Source: Buxus sempervirens (lineage: Eukaryota > Streptophyta > Magnoliopsida > Buxales > Buxaceae). Taken from it: a stretch of 64,000 bases of DNA. Below are positions 11,703 to 23,440 of the stretch, piece by piece. The DNA lies in assembly GCA_947561395.2 (NCBI GenBank), contig OX387190.1, positions 14,750,858 to 14,814,857 on the forward strand, read 5' to 3'. The translations under genes and the position numbers were made by a program. Each line of letters opens with the position of its first letter. Position 1 is the stretch's first letter. Below the pieces are notes generated by a model. That model did not search any database. It worked only from the letters and a program-made list of their open reading frames with translations, and was not told the DNA's origin.

Positions 11703-11916
11703 TAACAAAATATCCTAGAAGAAGAAACAGAAAATGTATGAACTCCTCGTATTTTGAAATTCTGTGGAAGAAGAAAAATACAGGGACATCTAATATTTTG
11801 AATTAACTGGTTTTTGAACATGTTACCATAAATTTTGTTGATGTTCATGCTAGCTGAACGAAGTTTTAATAGCTGCACTTAATTGAGCCAATTGAGAGAT
11901 CATCTACATTCCCATA

Positions 11917-13224
11917 GACAAATACTGATTTTTCTTTTTATTTGCACAAACTTACTAAGCACCATCTACATTCTCATCCCTATAGACATTATATCAGAGG
12001 GAACTTTTCTATATTGCTGTTCCCATCATTTCCGGCTCTACTTAGGATGCGTGAGTACACGGGCGTGCCAGCATCTGTGCCTATGCAAGAAGTAGGAAAC
12101 TTTTAACCCCGGCACTAATTTCACGCAGAACTGGACGGGTTGCTATTTAGATACGACCCAGCCGCCTGTGGATTTGGAGACTTTTGATCTAGCGATTGCT
12201 GAGAAGATTTGGGTTTGTCCTCCAAAGTTCTTCCCCCAATTTTATGGCAACACAGACGACAACCACGTTGATGGTGACCGTTTGATGTGGAATCTGTAGA
12301 AACTTAGTGCCATGTGGGGTGACGGCCACTTCAAGGATAGATAGTGACGAGAATAAATAAAAGGTGAAAAGAAAACCAACAAGATCTCGGTACCTGCCGC
12401 CTGTTTCCCTATAACCTTGATCGGAGTATAGAGAGAAGAGATCGGGGGCCGCCTTAATGATTACTAGTTCTTGGGTACACATAGTGACTGCCCTAGCCTT
12501 GGTTGAAGGAATAAGCGAGATCATACCTAACCGTGATCGGAGTAGGGCGTATCTTCTTAGCCTTGTCCAGGATGAGTAAGGGGGATCTCCATGTGTTGTT
12601 GCGACAGGAAGCAACAGAAGGATAAGCTACTTCATGCTATGTGGATAGCATGAGAGTAGGGTGGTCTGAGGAGACCGAATAAGGGGTCTGAAGAGACCGG
12701 AATAGCTAAATGTAGTTATGTTGTGTGTTGATCGAGAGATCCTCTTCTCTTGCCTGCAGGTCCCTATTTATAAGCTGCTTTGCTTGATCAATAAGTCTCC
12801 CAACGATCCCACTTTTAGGAAATTGAACCCCACATTGTACAAACACTCTACGTTTTTAGAAAGTGGGGGACCCCACTTCCTATGTTTTTTTAGAGAGTTT
12901 TTAGATTGTGGACTTTTTCCAAACCTCCTACATAATAGTGGGTTTATTAACGGACCCCACTTCCCTAATTTAGGGAGACTTGTAGCCACAGAGGACTATT
13001 TTACCGCCAAGCTATAGCGGGTGTAGACAATTGCTTTGATTATGTGGATTAGGCCTTTCGCTGCTGATTTTTGTTTCGTCACAACTTCAACCATTTGTTT
13101 CACTTTGACAGGTCTCCTGGGAATATTTGGGCTGTTGGATAATCTTCTTATAGCCCTCATATTTTTCCTCCATGTTGCAGCTATTTATCGCTCTATACTC
13201 CTCTTTCGACATGGATATGGTTGA
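11917..13224 (+). pseudogene. RNF170-like E3 ubiquitin ligase, C-terminal exons (DUF1232)
   Basis: Two segments encode the membrane-associated DUF1232 tail of RNF170-type RING E3 ligases. The first ends at about 12002 with STIYILIPIDIISEG, the hallmark of the domain (usual form: YxLSPIDxIPEG). The second (13091-13224) continues LLGIFGLLDNLLIALIFFLH, then AAIYRSILLFRHG and TGA. The join is in frame if exon 1 ends GAGG and exon 2 starts after the 3' splice site TTTGACAG at 13090. The donor reads GA instead of GT, so normal splicing should fail; this suggests a pseudogene or a rare non-canonical intron. The RING exons were not found upstream, where an RTE tail and anonymous sequence lie. Solo LTR G sits in the intron. 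The identification comes from family knowledge, not a search. Confidence 0.65.
12200..13029 (-). mobile_element. Solo LTR G in the RNF170-like intron
   Basis: On the minus strand it starts TGTCTACACCCGC at 13029 and ends ATCTTCTCA at 12200. It is flanked by perfect 5 bp repeats ATTGC (12195-12199 and 13030-13034). A TATA box (CTATAAATAGG) lies at about 12762-12772 on the minus strand. It is 830 bp long with no internal region. The superfamily is undetermined. Confidence 0.8.
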
Positions 13225-14155
13225 ATTGTTCCATCTTAATTCTCTTCTTTTGATACTAAGGTATTTGAATTATTCCCTTACCCTGCCCTTTGGAAATTCA
13301 AAATCCCAGGAAACAAGTAAATTTGTTTTTGATCATTAATAATAATATTTTTCATTTGCTCATCCACTGTTGTAATATAGATTCATAGTTGGGAAAGATG
13401 GCTGTGACTATTTTGGGCTTTGTTAGTTGCATAACCTCTACAAATTGTGATCTTTCAGTTACTTGCTTCAGTTATTTTCTGTGTTCCTGTCTGAAAGTTG
13501 GATTGAGGGTTAAACCAGATGTCAAGAGCATTTTTAATTTAAACAAAATATGGTACATACAGTGTTCAAAAGATTTGGTACCAAATTGAGTAATAGATTT
13601 CCTGAAGCTTCTGTGTCTTACTGTAGTATCCCACAAGCCTGTGTCACATCAAAGTTTTGGTCAGAACAGACAAATGTAACCTCAGTTTAGGTTGTTTCAA
13701 GATTATCCTCACCTCCATTGTTGTTGTTTCATTTTATTTTTTAAGGTTCTTGACAAAAAAAATTCGTCAATAAGAAATTAAAACTCAAAAGCAATGAGGA
13801 AATTAATAAAAAAATATTTAGCAGATTCATTATACTGTAGGAGTAGATTCTTGTCCATTTCCAAAACCAAGGAATAGCACCAGAACACTGAAACCCATGC
13901 CAAGTTCATTTCAATTATGTATGATGAGAATGTAGATAAAAGTCCGTCATAATGTCTGATTTTCTTATATGCTTGAAAATCTGTGACCTAATGAGCTATA
14001 AACTTTTGGGGGTTTGAATCTTCTTTTATATAAGAATATTTTTCTTTCAACGACAAAATCCCAATATTTGTAGGTACTTAATTTTTATTTTGAGGATTTC
14101 GTCTGTCTTGTGTAACAGTGGTTAATTTAAAGCAAAAATTTCACTTGTGTTTAGA
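13225..14155. other. Anonymous sequence after the RNF170-like stop
   Basis: It may include a former 3' untranslated region. No further exon, terminal repeat or RNA gene was recognised. Confidence 0.4.
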
Positions 14156-14543
14156 TCTAAGTAGGGCAAAGGCGCGTAGCAAAAGAATTAGATAATTGTA
14201 CAATTAATTGGAAGATAAAAACAAAAATAAATAAAAATAAGGGTATTTTGGTCAATAGTAGGTAGTTACATATATGTTAGGAGATATAAGTAAATAAGGG
14301 TAACTTTGAAGGACATATGAGACAATAGTGGGTCGTTGTAACTGTGTAAGTAATTACTTGGGAGATGAAAGGGATTAGAATTTAAAGTAAGAGGCAAAAG
14401 AATTAGATAATTGTAGGCAAAAAGAGATTATAACGTGCAAGTAGTTATGTGGGACTTTAAGTAAATAGAATTAAAGTTGAGGGGTAATTTGGGGTTGAAA
14501 TCTCAGTCAAGAATATTCACGGTTCCTTTTATAATAGTATAGA
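14156..14543 (-). mobile_element. Possible small Helitron fragment
   Basis: The minus strand starts TCTATACTATTATAAAAGG at 14543, like the 5' ends of the Helitrons at 58008 and 62860. The left end has GCTACGCGCC and a CTTAG-like terminus but no clean hairpin plus CTAGT, so the 3' end is uncertain. Confidence 0.3.
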
Positions 14544-14699
14544 TATAGATAAAAGTATAGATAAAGCCTTGAATAGTTTGAAGATTCTACTGTGAGAATG
14601 TATCGCGCCTTGGATTGCAAATTTGCAGATGAAGGATCCATTTTTATGGTTCTTAATGAAACCTACAATGGTGATCCACAACCTCGACATTGTTTTTGC

Positions 14700-14742
14700 T
14701 CATGTGTGTGTGCGTGTGTGTGCATGTGCGTGTGGGTGCGGG
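14700..14742. repeat. TG-rich microsatellite
   Basis: TG dinucleotides with a few GC and AT interruptions. This low-complexity tract creates the Cys-rich frame seen here. Confidence 0.85.
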
Positions 14743-14879
14743 CATGGGGTGAGCATGTGGGTGACTCACTTGAGGTTTTGATGAGTTCGGGTAGAATGCT
14801 TTTGTTAGTACCATACCGGATAGTTACTGAAGAACATAGTGACAGCCGAAGTATAAATTAATGAAAATATGCTTGATTG

Positions 14880-15060
14880 AACATACTTACCTGTCAATGG
14901 GTGACCAAGAAGGCCCATGGCCTAGGTTAGCGACCTCCATTGCACTGCGGAGGGGCGCTTGCCTAAGATCTACCCAAGTGGTGGAGTCTACGTCATAATT
15001 TGTGGTAGTGGGCCTGCGTTCGCGCGGCCCCTGTCAAATCCAATAGTGAAATTTAGTTCA
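14880..15060 (+). mobile_element. Possible SINE-like repeat
   Basis: The GC-rich block CCTCCATTGCACTGCGGAGG, then a CTACCCAAGTGGTGGAGTC phrase, then GCGTTCGCGCGGCCCCTG, resembles a dispersed plant repeat I associate with SINEs. No polymerase III boxes, tail or target duplication could be defined. Confidence 0.3.
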
Positions 15061-15747
15061 CCTTTATTAAGCATCCTTGCCTTTATTAAAGTAATTTTTC
15101 TAAATTATTTGAATATTAATGTAGTTAAATTTAGCTCAGCTAATTGTTAGTCCCACCTAAGCTAATTTTTTGGCTTTGTCCGTGGGATATATACACACCC
15201 ATGGGCATTAGGGGTGGCAATTTCTAGCCCGGCCCTATTTAAATCAGGCTTGGACGCAATTTCTAGGCCCATTGGGCCTGGCTCGATTTTTTAAATCTTG
15301 TAAAAATTAGGGTTGGGCTTTGCTGAGTTACATGTTAGCCCGGCACAGCTCGGCTTTTTTAAAACGTTAATATAAAGGATGTCAGCTTACTCTTCTTCTT
15401 ACCTACACCCACCCCCCCCCCCCCCCTCCTTAGGGTTGCTTATTGCGCTGGCCCGGCAAAGCACGGCATGGCCCATTTACTAATATACCCTGCACGGCAC
15501 AGCTCGACTAAGGGTGCGTCGTGCCATGCGCGGCTGTGGCTTGTGGGATAACGGGCCACACGGAGAATTAAAAAAAATGTAAAAAAATAACTAAAGAAGG
15601 TTTTTGAAGAAAAAAAAAAGTCATTTACGTAGCATATATGTTTTACAAAACCTTTTCCGCTTTTCTCTTGCAGCCTTTGCAAACATGGATGACGCATAAA
15701 CAGTTCTTGAAAATGCAACAATACTTATATATTGGTGAACCATGCTG

Positions 15748-15840
15748 AAACGAGGAGTTGCAAAGGTGTTACTTGCGTCAATTACTGCTTGACTGTCCAA
15801 GCAATAATTGAATCAAGTAACACTTTTGCAACTCTTGTTT
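15748..15840. repeat. Fold-back hairpin 1
   Basis: Arms of about 43-44 nt (15748-15791 and 15798-15840) pair with one indel and about six mismatches around a 6 nt loop. The arms share AGTTGCAAA and GTGTTACTTG. Confidence 0.85.
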
Positions 15841-15886
15841 AACCGTGAAGAGGCAAAAATGAAGAAAGAAAAAAAATGATAACTTT

Positions 15887-15992
15887 GTAAGAGCCTTGTT
15901 TAAAGATTTGCCAATGGTCGGGCTTAGGGATGCACCTATGTGAGTAATCTATCTTTGCCAGCCATTAGCAAAATCTTTAAACATGACTCTAA
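15887..15992. repeat. Fold-back hairpin 2
   Basis: The arms share the core GTTTAAAGATTT and an AATGG segment, with more mismatches than hairpin 3. Arms and loop are both homologous to hairpin 3, so the two are an old tandem duplication. Confidence 0.8.
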
Positions 15993-16036
15993 CAAGAAAA
16001 TAAAGAAAACAAAAAAAAATTTTTTTGATAACTTTT

Positions 16037-16143
16037 TTAGAGTCTTGTTAAGAGATTTGCCAATGGTCGGCCTAGGGACGCCCCCATGTGATCAATCTAC
16101 CGAGTCTGCCGGCCATTGGTCAAATCTCTTAACAAGACTCTAA
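16037..16143. repeat. Fold-back hairpin 3
   Basis: The arms are 36 nt (16037-16072 and 16108-16143) and start TTAGAGTCTTGTTAAGAG. They pair with a single bulge and a single mismatch around a loop of about 35 nt. This is the best-preserved of the three. Confidence 0.9.
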
Positions 16144-16401
16144 GAAAGTAAGAAGAGATGAGAAGAGGTGTAGTTTGGAATGGAAAGGGTTAGGCCTATT
16201 TATAGAAAACACAAGTGGCTTTTTACCACCTTTACCCTCAAATATGGCTGTTATTTGGCTGTTGGAAGGGTAGAAATGGTAATTTAAGCTAAATTAAAAG
16301 TATATCCCCCTAATATGGCTGTTATATAGTTGTTGGGGGTAAAATGGGAAAAAATAACAAAAGCACTTTTTTGGGAGAAAAATGGCTAGCCGTTAGATGG
16401 G

Positions 16402-17840
16402 TGTAATATCCTGAATTTTTGAATAAAATAATATAATTAGATAAATCTGATAATATTTTGAAATAAAGATTTATTCTAAATTTGGAGGAATACTATTAAT
16501 ATTCCAAAATTATATAGATAGTTAAATAAATGAATAATAGTGATTTTGAATAATTGGAAATTAAAATAATAACTTCAATTAATTGGAAGAATAACTATAC
16601 TTTTGGAATTTATGAAAGTAAACAATAATCCAAATTCATATTATAAAGAGATATACTAAGAAGATTAAATTTGAATTTAGAAGAAATCTTATGATTGAAA
16701 ATGGCTTAAATAAAGAAAAGGGCATTTCGGTAATTTCTTAATGAGTTAATTAATAAATTGAGTAATAAAATAATTATTAGACTTAAAATTTTAATTGACA
16801 TGACTTAAGTTTAATTTGGATTCAAATAACATGATTTATGGCCTAATAGGTGAGAAAATGACCTATTTGTAATTATAATTAATTAGGAGCTTTAAATTTG
16901 GGAATAAGAGAGATTTTGGGGTGATTTAGTGTTATTTCAAAATATGGATTTAAATTAGCACGAAAATTGATTAAAATAGAAGTTTAAATTATAGGGGATT
17001 TAGGAAAAAGAAATTAAAAGCAAAGTTGAGGTAAAATAGGAAAGTAGGATTAGTAGAAAAGTTTCTAATTAAACAAGGAGTCTTATTTGAGAGTAAATAT
17101 AAAAGAGGAAGATAAAATAATTTAAGGTTTTTGGGTTGATCTCTACGGCTAGAAGAAAAAGAGAAGAAGGTTTTGGACGTGGAGAAGATCGAGGAAATGA
17201 GAGAGAAAATATAGTCTATAGAGGGAGAGAACATGATAAACTTTAAGAAAGAAGAAGCTGTTGCAGAAATCCTTCGACCAGCTGCCATCAAAGTGGAATC
17301 TAGAGACGATGGACCGTTGGATCGAGCTCAAATTTGGAGGAATTGTTCCTGACATGTAGATCTTCAATATGAACGATGGAGATGGTGTTTGAAGGTCTCT
17401 AGGGTGGTGAGAAATTCACAAAACGTAGCTGCATTAGGTTATTAAGGAAAAGTAGGATTTTTGCGAAAAAAGATAAGTAGCAACTCTTCTCTTGGTAAAA
17501 CTTGCATGATTTAATGTTTAGACGATAAATATATTGTTTTTCGATTTTGTGATGATTTAGAAGCATGTTGGTGAGGTTTTAGATAGATTTAGTTGATGTT
17601 TAAACCATGGAAAAATACATCTTGTTCTTCTCGTTTGGTTTTCTGTTTACTTTGATATTTGATGAGAAATCATAATTTGATGGTTAGAACTTGTTATTGA
17701 TCGTGTTGGAATGCTTTATCACGTATTTACATTGATTTTAGATGAGTCAGAATTGATTTTTATTGATAGAAATAAATTTTAGAAGATTTAAGAGAAAAAT
17801 TGGAAATCTAAAAATTTTCCAAAATTTGAGAATTTATACG
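16402..17840 (+). mobile_element. LTR E1 (degenerate, 3' end lost)
   Basis: It begins TGTAATATCCTGAATTTTTG and shares its order of segments with E2: the start, an AT-rich part, then a GTTGCAGAAA...GACCAGC...CAAAGT block (17260-17300). Its end is not seen because E2 starts at 17841. Identity with E2 is low, so both are old. Confidence 0.55.
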
Positions 17841-18606
17841 TGTAAGACCCCAAATTTTTGAATAATAATTAAGGTATAAATAAATAAAAGAAAATAGGGG
17901 TATGAATAAAGTGGAAATAAAAGAGTGGAAATTTAGAGGATTAATAATTTAAATAAATAATAATTTTAAAATAAAAGAGAATTTTGAAAGGAAATCAATT
18001 TATGATGATAAAAGGGTATTTTAGTAAATTCCAGAATGACAAATTAATAAATTAAATCAGGAAATGCTTAATATAATTTAAAGTTTAGTTGGGTTAGGTT
18101 AGAAGTTAAGGGGCAATTTGGTAATTAGAATTAATTAGTGGCTTTAATTTGGAGAAAAAGTGACTTTAGAGTGTTTAGGTAATATTTAGTAATAGGTATA
18201 AAGATATGGATGAAAATCTATTAAAAGTATAAGTTTATTTTGTAAGGGATTTAATAGATAAGGTACTAAAAAGAGAATTAGAAGGAGAAAGAGGTGGAAT
18301 TAATTAGAAAGTTTCCAAGTCCTAATTGGACTCCTAGTAGGTTAGTCTATTTAAGTAAGACATTAGAGAAGGTTTAGGGTTTCTTCTAATCAAATTATAT
18401 AGAGGAAAAGGAGGGGAAAAGGGAGCTCACACGTTTAGGGAGTATAGAGAAAGAGAAAGGGGGAAATAAAAAGATTACAAGAGAAAAGAGTTGTTGCAGA
18501 AACCTCTGACCAGCACCAATCAAAGTTAGATCGGGAGAGATTTAACTGTCGGATCGACCCCAAATTTAGAGGTTTTGTTCACGACTAGTAGGGCTATAGT
18601 CTGAAC
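17841..18606 (+). mobile_element. LTR E2, cut by a hAT-like element
   Basis: It begins TGTAAGACCCCAAATTTTTG, a second head-to-tail copy of family E. It has the same GTTGCAGAAA...GACCAGC block at 18492-18530. It stops where a TAGGGCTGCAAC terminus begins at 18607. No target duplication could be matched. Confidence 0.55.
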
Positions 18607-20454
18607 TAGGGCTGCAACTTGGTGTAGTTTGGTTCAGGTTGGTCTCAACCCAGGACCAAACCAAAGTTACTGACGGTCGGTCCAGAACCGAACCGAACCG
18701 ACCTCAGAACCGAAATCCTAAAACCGAAACTGAACCAATTATTTATATAAAACCCAAACCCAACCCAAACCGAATCGAATTTTGCAATTCGGTTCGGTTT
18801 GGGTTGGGTTTCGGGTTTTAACTTTGTATTACATTTAACTTTGTTCACTGCAACACAATTCCACGTTTAACATAAACAAAGAGCTTATCAATGAGAATTA
18901 TGAACTAGGGAGCTTATGAAGATAATCATATTAAAATATTTGCTTGAAGAGATTCTCATCTCCAACATCCTCTACCAAGATCCACGCCATTTGCGAGCTA
19001 TCAAGTTTAAAAAAAACAGTCTAGACTCATGCTTTTGAAAAGAAAAAAAAATAAGAACCAACAACAAATTCCCATTGGATTCAACCAAGAAAGTTTGATC
19101 CTGCATATAATTTGAAGGCAAAACAAGAGCCGGCGACTGCAGCTCCTTCCAGATTCCTTGAGCAACACAGAAACTTGCTAGTCTACCGTAGATGGCATTC
19201 GGTTCACATCAATCCCGCGAAGGAACGATCTTGTCTCACTCCTGTATATATCCGAAGTTTGATCTGCAATGAGAGATCGAGATCAGTTATATACTATTCC
19301 AGCAAAGAGGACAAACAAAAAGCAAGAAGAAAGAAGAAAAATCTTACAGATCTGTGAAATGAAACTTGAAATGAATGTAAGAAATCTTGGAGATGTAAAA
19401 CAAGAAGGAAACTCAATAGAATAAGCGGAAAAGATACTGAAAATGGGGATAGAATCCTACGCATTTTGATTACAGATCTCATGGACAAGGAAATCAAAAA
19501 CGGAAAACAAGATTTCCGAACCAAAATCAAAATGACATGAATATAACAAGATTTCCGAAAACAAGATGACATCAAAAATGGAAAACAAGATTTCTGAACC
19601 AAAATAAAAAGAGAAAAAGAAGCCAGCGAAAGCGATGGAGAAAGCTTCAAATATAACACCGAAATCAAAATGACATGAATCAGATTTCCGAACCAAAATC
19701 TCTCAAAGATCCAAAAATCTCTCAAACAAAGCCAAACAAAAATACAGATTGCTCTCCAGATCTGAGACTTCTCGCGAACAAGAACAGAGTAATCACTGAT
19801 AAAACACATCCACAAATCAAAAAATGCCCTTAATCATCCAAACCTACCAGGCAACGCGAAAGCCTCGCTCCACGAGCTCTTCTGAAGCGAGAAACGTGAA
19901 GTGGACAAGCACGAAAGAGACGGAGGCATCAGATTCAACTGCAAAGGATGCCGATTCTCTGAACTAGAGCTCAAACTAAAACTCAACCCTAAATCCTCCT
20001 TCTCAACCATCATTTGCTCTCTCTTGCTCCTTCCTCCTTCCTTCTCCTCCTCTACTTCACCTTGTCTCGAACTAGGGTTAGGGTTTCGCTTTTATAGCAA
20101 AAAGACAAAAATTAGAATCATCGTTGAAGAAAAATTAACAAAAAGAGAGAGAGGGAAAAGGAAGAAGAAGAATGAGAAGAGGAGATACCTCTCTGTCTGA
20201 GGTCTATGGAGAGAACGATGAGGTCGGCGGAGAGAAGGGAGGCAAACGCGTTTAGGGTTTGGGATTTAGTCCATTTAAGAGAAAGGGTGAGTTTGTAATA
20301 TGTTACAATTTTAAGGGGTATATATATATATATGTATTTTCGGTGTAGAGAAATATATGATTTCGGTTCGGTTTTCAGTTCGGTTTACCCGATCATACAA
20401 CCCAAAACCGAACCGATTTAATTCGGTTTTGGGATTTTGAAACCAAAACCTAAC
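18607..20454. mobile_element. hAT-like non-autonomous element, right end missing
   Basis: The left end is TAGGGCTGCAACTTGG. Subterminal arrays of AACCGAACCG and CGGTTCGGTTT lie in both orientations at 18660-18815 and 20355-20450. The matching right terminus (GTTGCAGCCCTA) is absent: a Tat LTR start follows at 20455. The interior holds repeated GATTTCCGAACCAAAATC phrases (19500-19700) and an AAACTAGGGTTAGGG segment but no transposase. The long minus-strand frame at 19294-19815 is low-complexity. Confidence 0.55.
20320..20336. repeat. TA microsatellite
   Basis: A run of about eight TA units inside the hAT-like element. Confidence 0.8.
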
Positions 20455-20959
20455 TGTAGACACCCCACAATTGCACGATTTTTGATAAATCTTGAAGGAG
20501 AGGAATATATTATGGGAATTTTCAATTCTTTGCATTGGGTTTGAGAAGGAAAAAAATGTATGCTACAAAATCTACTATTTTCACAAAAAACCCTATTTTG
20601 ACTTGAAATCCACATCATAGCCACGAGAGCTCAGTGGAATTTGGGACAACTTGGGGAAATGTGTTGGTAAAAAAGAAGGATATTCACTCAATTTTTAACT
20701 TGGTCTGATAAAAAATCAGTTTTAAAAAAATCTTATTTTTGGGCTTAAAATCCACTTCATAGCCACGAGAGCTCAGTGGAATTTAAGACCTCTTGGAGAA
20801 ATGCCCCCCTTAAAGTTAGGGTTTTTTGGCAAATCTTCACCCAAAATTTATTTTTACAAAATTGAATTGAACCAAGCAAATCAAGGTTAAGGGAGTGCAA
20901 TTTGGGCTTGTCTAATCTTTGCAGCTCATTGCTTCGCAACTCCCGCAAAGAGGGGCAGT
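20455..20959 (+). mobile_element. Tat-type element remnant: LTR start and 3' internal end
   Basis: The segment opens TGTAGACACCCCACAATTGC at 20455, an LTR start of the Tat type, but departs from A2 after about 20 bp. It ends in a polypurine tract. Two copies of CATAGCCACGAGAGCTCAGT lie at 20618 and 20758. No matching target repeat joins 20450-20454 with 23205-23209, so deletion or recombination between elements is likely. Confidence 0.5.
20945..20959 (+). promoter_or_regulatory. Polypurine tract
   Basis: GCAAAGAGGGGCAGT lies directly before the LTR start TGTAGAC at 20960. It has the same form as the tract of element O (46749-46762). It should prime plus-strand DNA synthesis. Confidence 0.75.
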
Positions 20960-23204
20960 TGTAGACACCCCAAATTGCACAGTAAAAATGATCAATAATC
21001 AGCAAAAATCATTGCTTCCTTTGAAACCAGCACAAAAATGTGAAAAAAGCAAGTTTTCCTTGTATCCGACAACTCAAGTCGGATACAAGTGCATCTGTTC
21101 GTATCCGGTGGAACATGCCGGATACACTAGTTTTGCTCAAAATTAGGGTTTTCCGAGAGCTTTCACCTTTTACCATCATATCCCTCATTAAATGAGTGGA
21201 AATCTCAGAAATAACCTTAGGGTTAAGGTTGGTGGGCTATAGACCTTATGTTGTGTCTACCACCTCACCAACCCTAACCCTAACCTTTGCCTATAAATAG
21301 GAGGCTCCTCCTTAAGCAAATGGCCATTAACTCTTATCAAGAACTTTTGCCAAGAAGAGCTCCGAGTGAAGAGGAAAACCGCTGCGGAAGTGCTTCCAGA
21401 ACCCAGGTAAGCCTCAAACCTCTCTTTAATTTTCAGTTTTTACATTCTAGATCTAGATCTCTTCTTCTACCTTTCTGTAGAATAAAGCCTTGATGTGTGT
21501 ATGAAAACCCTTCCCCGGCTCAAAGTATCTCAAGACTCCCCCTAGCCGTAAAACGTGGGCGGGATCTAGGAGAAACGAGACTGGGGATTGATCCTAGTGA
21601 TAGAACCTATTTGAATAAGCCTTTTGCATTTATGTAAACCGTTCCATATTCAAAGTACCCCAAGATTATCTTGAAGAACCATGTTTAACGGGGAGAGAGA
21701 ACTAAGGGAAACGATAATGGAACGGAACCCTAGGTTGTTTTAGAACCTTATTTGGATGAATATGAATGCATGCTATGTTGTTATATTGTTCTTGAATGAT
21801 TTCTACACTTACACATACATAGCACATGTTTTGGCGGGATGGGCTCACATTTTGGGTTTATTGCATTTATTGTGATAAATCTGAAATAAATAGCCCCAAT
21901 CAATTCTAGAATGTCTTTAAATGATTTTTAAAGGATTTGTATTCATCTTGCACGAATTGCATACACTTTGCCATAGTTTTGAATTGTTTTTCTCTAAAGA
22001 AGGCCTAACTTGACAGCAACTGTACCCCTAATTCGGACACTCATAACTTCATCGTCTGGATGAATTTGGAGTGATTCCAGAACCATGGGAAAGGTGAGGC
22101 TGTCTAGTTTATGCCTACCAAATTTCATTAATTTCTATCAAGCGGAGTTTTGACACCTCTCTGTCGAAGTTGATAGGTCAGTTCTGATCTGAATAAGGAA
22201 CTTGTCACTTCAACCGAGCGCCATGTGTTCATCTTAAATCCGATTCGAGTGATTTTTGTTTCTGGGCACTCCTTTATGAGTCTATTTTCAAATCCAATTG
22301 GTTTCATAATTTTTTGACTCCATTTGTGCTGTTGGTAACAGATTTACTCAGAACTGCTCATCAGCATTTTTCTGGGTAAATCTGTGATCTTCGGGGCCTG
22401 TTCGGAAGACCACCCAAGGCACATCCGAATGAATTTTTGTATGAGGCTAGTTTCATTTGAAAGTTGGCCATACAGACTTCAATCACACCAAATTTCATAA
22501 ATTTATATGGAGCCGATTTTTCTGAATGATTTCCCAAAGTTGCCCACTTATCACTTTTAATCATCTACAGCAGTAGATTTTAAAGGAGCATAACTCCTAG
22601 GATTTCAACCGGATTCACTTGAAATTTTGCATGAGTTTTTTATTTACTATAATCTTTCAAATGGATTTGGTTTGATTCAATTTAAAATTGGATTTGAATG
22701 ATTTCAAGACAAATGGTTCTTACTTTTACCGAATCTTTCGGATTTGACTCAACTTGGTTTTGTGCAACTTTTACTTTGATTTACATCTTTTGTGATATTC
22801 TAGAAATGATATTGACATAAAAGAGGATCTGGAATCCATTTGGATCATCATGTGAAGATATCATACATTTGTCCTTTTTCAAGGTTTTTAATGATTTTTA
22901 GTAAGCTTTCTTATCTTTTTTGCATGAACAAACACTTGGCAACTACCTTGTGTGGGTGAATGGGGGTGTCTAACACCTTCCCCCGTTCATAATCTAATCC
23001 CCTTACCCATCTCTGGATTTGATTTTCAAGTAGAGTTATTTTTACTCTAGAATTTGCCTTTTAACTCTTTTTTATTACCTTTGAATCTTTTGGTGTCCAT
23101 TCACACCTCAAAATTCTGAATGGTGGCGACTCTCCCATTTTTACGTTGAGCCCCGTATGTTGACAGAGGGGAAATCATCCCGGTGATTTTTCCCATGTCT
23201 CACA
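20960..23204 (+). mobile_element. LTR A2 (Tat-type family A, 3' LTR)
   Basis: A 2245 bp LTR from TGTAGACACCCC to CCCATGTCTCACA, homologous to solo LTR A1. A TATA box (CTATAAATAGG) lies at 21291, a 5' splice site (CCCAG/GTAAG) at about 21412, and the CTAGCCGTAAAACGTG segment shared with A1 near 21543. A primer-binding-site-like TGGCGACTCTCCCA lies inside the LTR at 23124-23137, 80 bp before its end. The right flank enters the minus-strand element M. Confidence 0.8.
21064..21128. repeat. Word cluster in LTR A2
   Basis: Two GTATCCG and two CGGATAC words form inverted pairs upstream of the TATA box. A1 carries GCCCGTA/TACGGGC words at the corresponding place. Confidence 0.65.
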
Positions 23205-23440
23205 ATCATCTTCATCGGGTTTCCTCAACTATAATGTGACAAGAAGAAACTATATTTTTGTCATCATGGCATTCACAGTCTTCATCCTGTATGCTTTGTT
23301 GATTTGTGAAAACCACGGTACATGTTTTGACATTGAATGCTTCATCATTGGTCACGACCAAGGTAGATTGACGCCTCATACGTGAGGAAAAAAGGCTGCA
23401 TGATTCTTCTGAAAACTTTTACTAGGGATCTTCCTGCATG
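23205..23440 (-). pseudogene. Element M, polyprotein segment after protease
   Basis: The minus-strand frame continues directly from 29384 once element C is removed, reading SKCKHTCRKIPSKSF, then NHAAFFPHV and stops. It is the linker between protease and reverse transcriptase in this gypsy type. The rest of pol is absent to the left, where LTR A2 ends. Confidence 0.55.

Larger units (their letters stand above)
15212..16401. mobile_element. hAT-like non-autonomous element, right end missing
   Basis: The left end reads TAGGGGTGGCAATTTCTAGC and is followed by subterminal GCCCGGC/GGGCC words in both orientations (15230-15550), a usual hAT layout. A promoter-like CTATTTATAG lies near 16197 and an AACGGCTAGCC motif near 16390. 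The right terminus is not present where LTR E1 begins at 16402, so it was displaced or lost. A run of 16-17 C lies at 15411-15427. No transposase is encoded. Confidence 0.5.

Noticed and set aside
12189..12614. 141-residue minus-strand frame
   Set aside because: Runs over the edge of solo LTR G and matches no family I know.
14592..14861. Cys/Val-rich 89-residue frame
   Set aside because: Produced by a TG microsatellite.
19294..19815. 173-residue minus-strand frame
   Set aside because: Low-complexity Ser/Phe/Leu sequence from GATTTCCGAACC-type repeats inside a hAT-like element.
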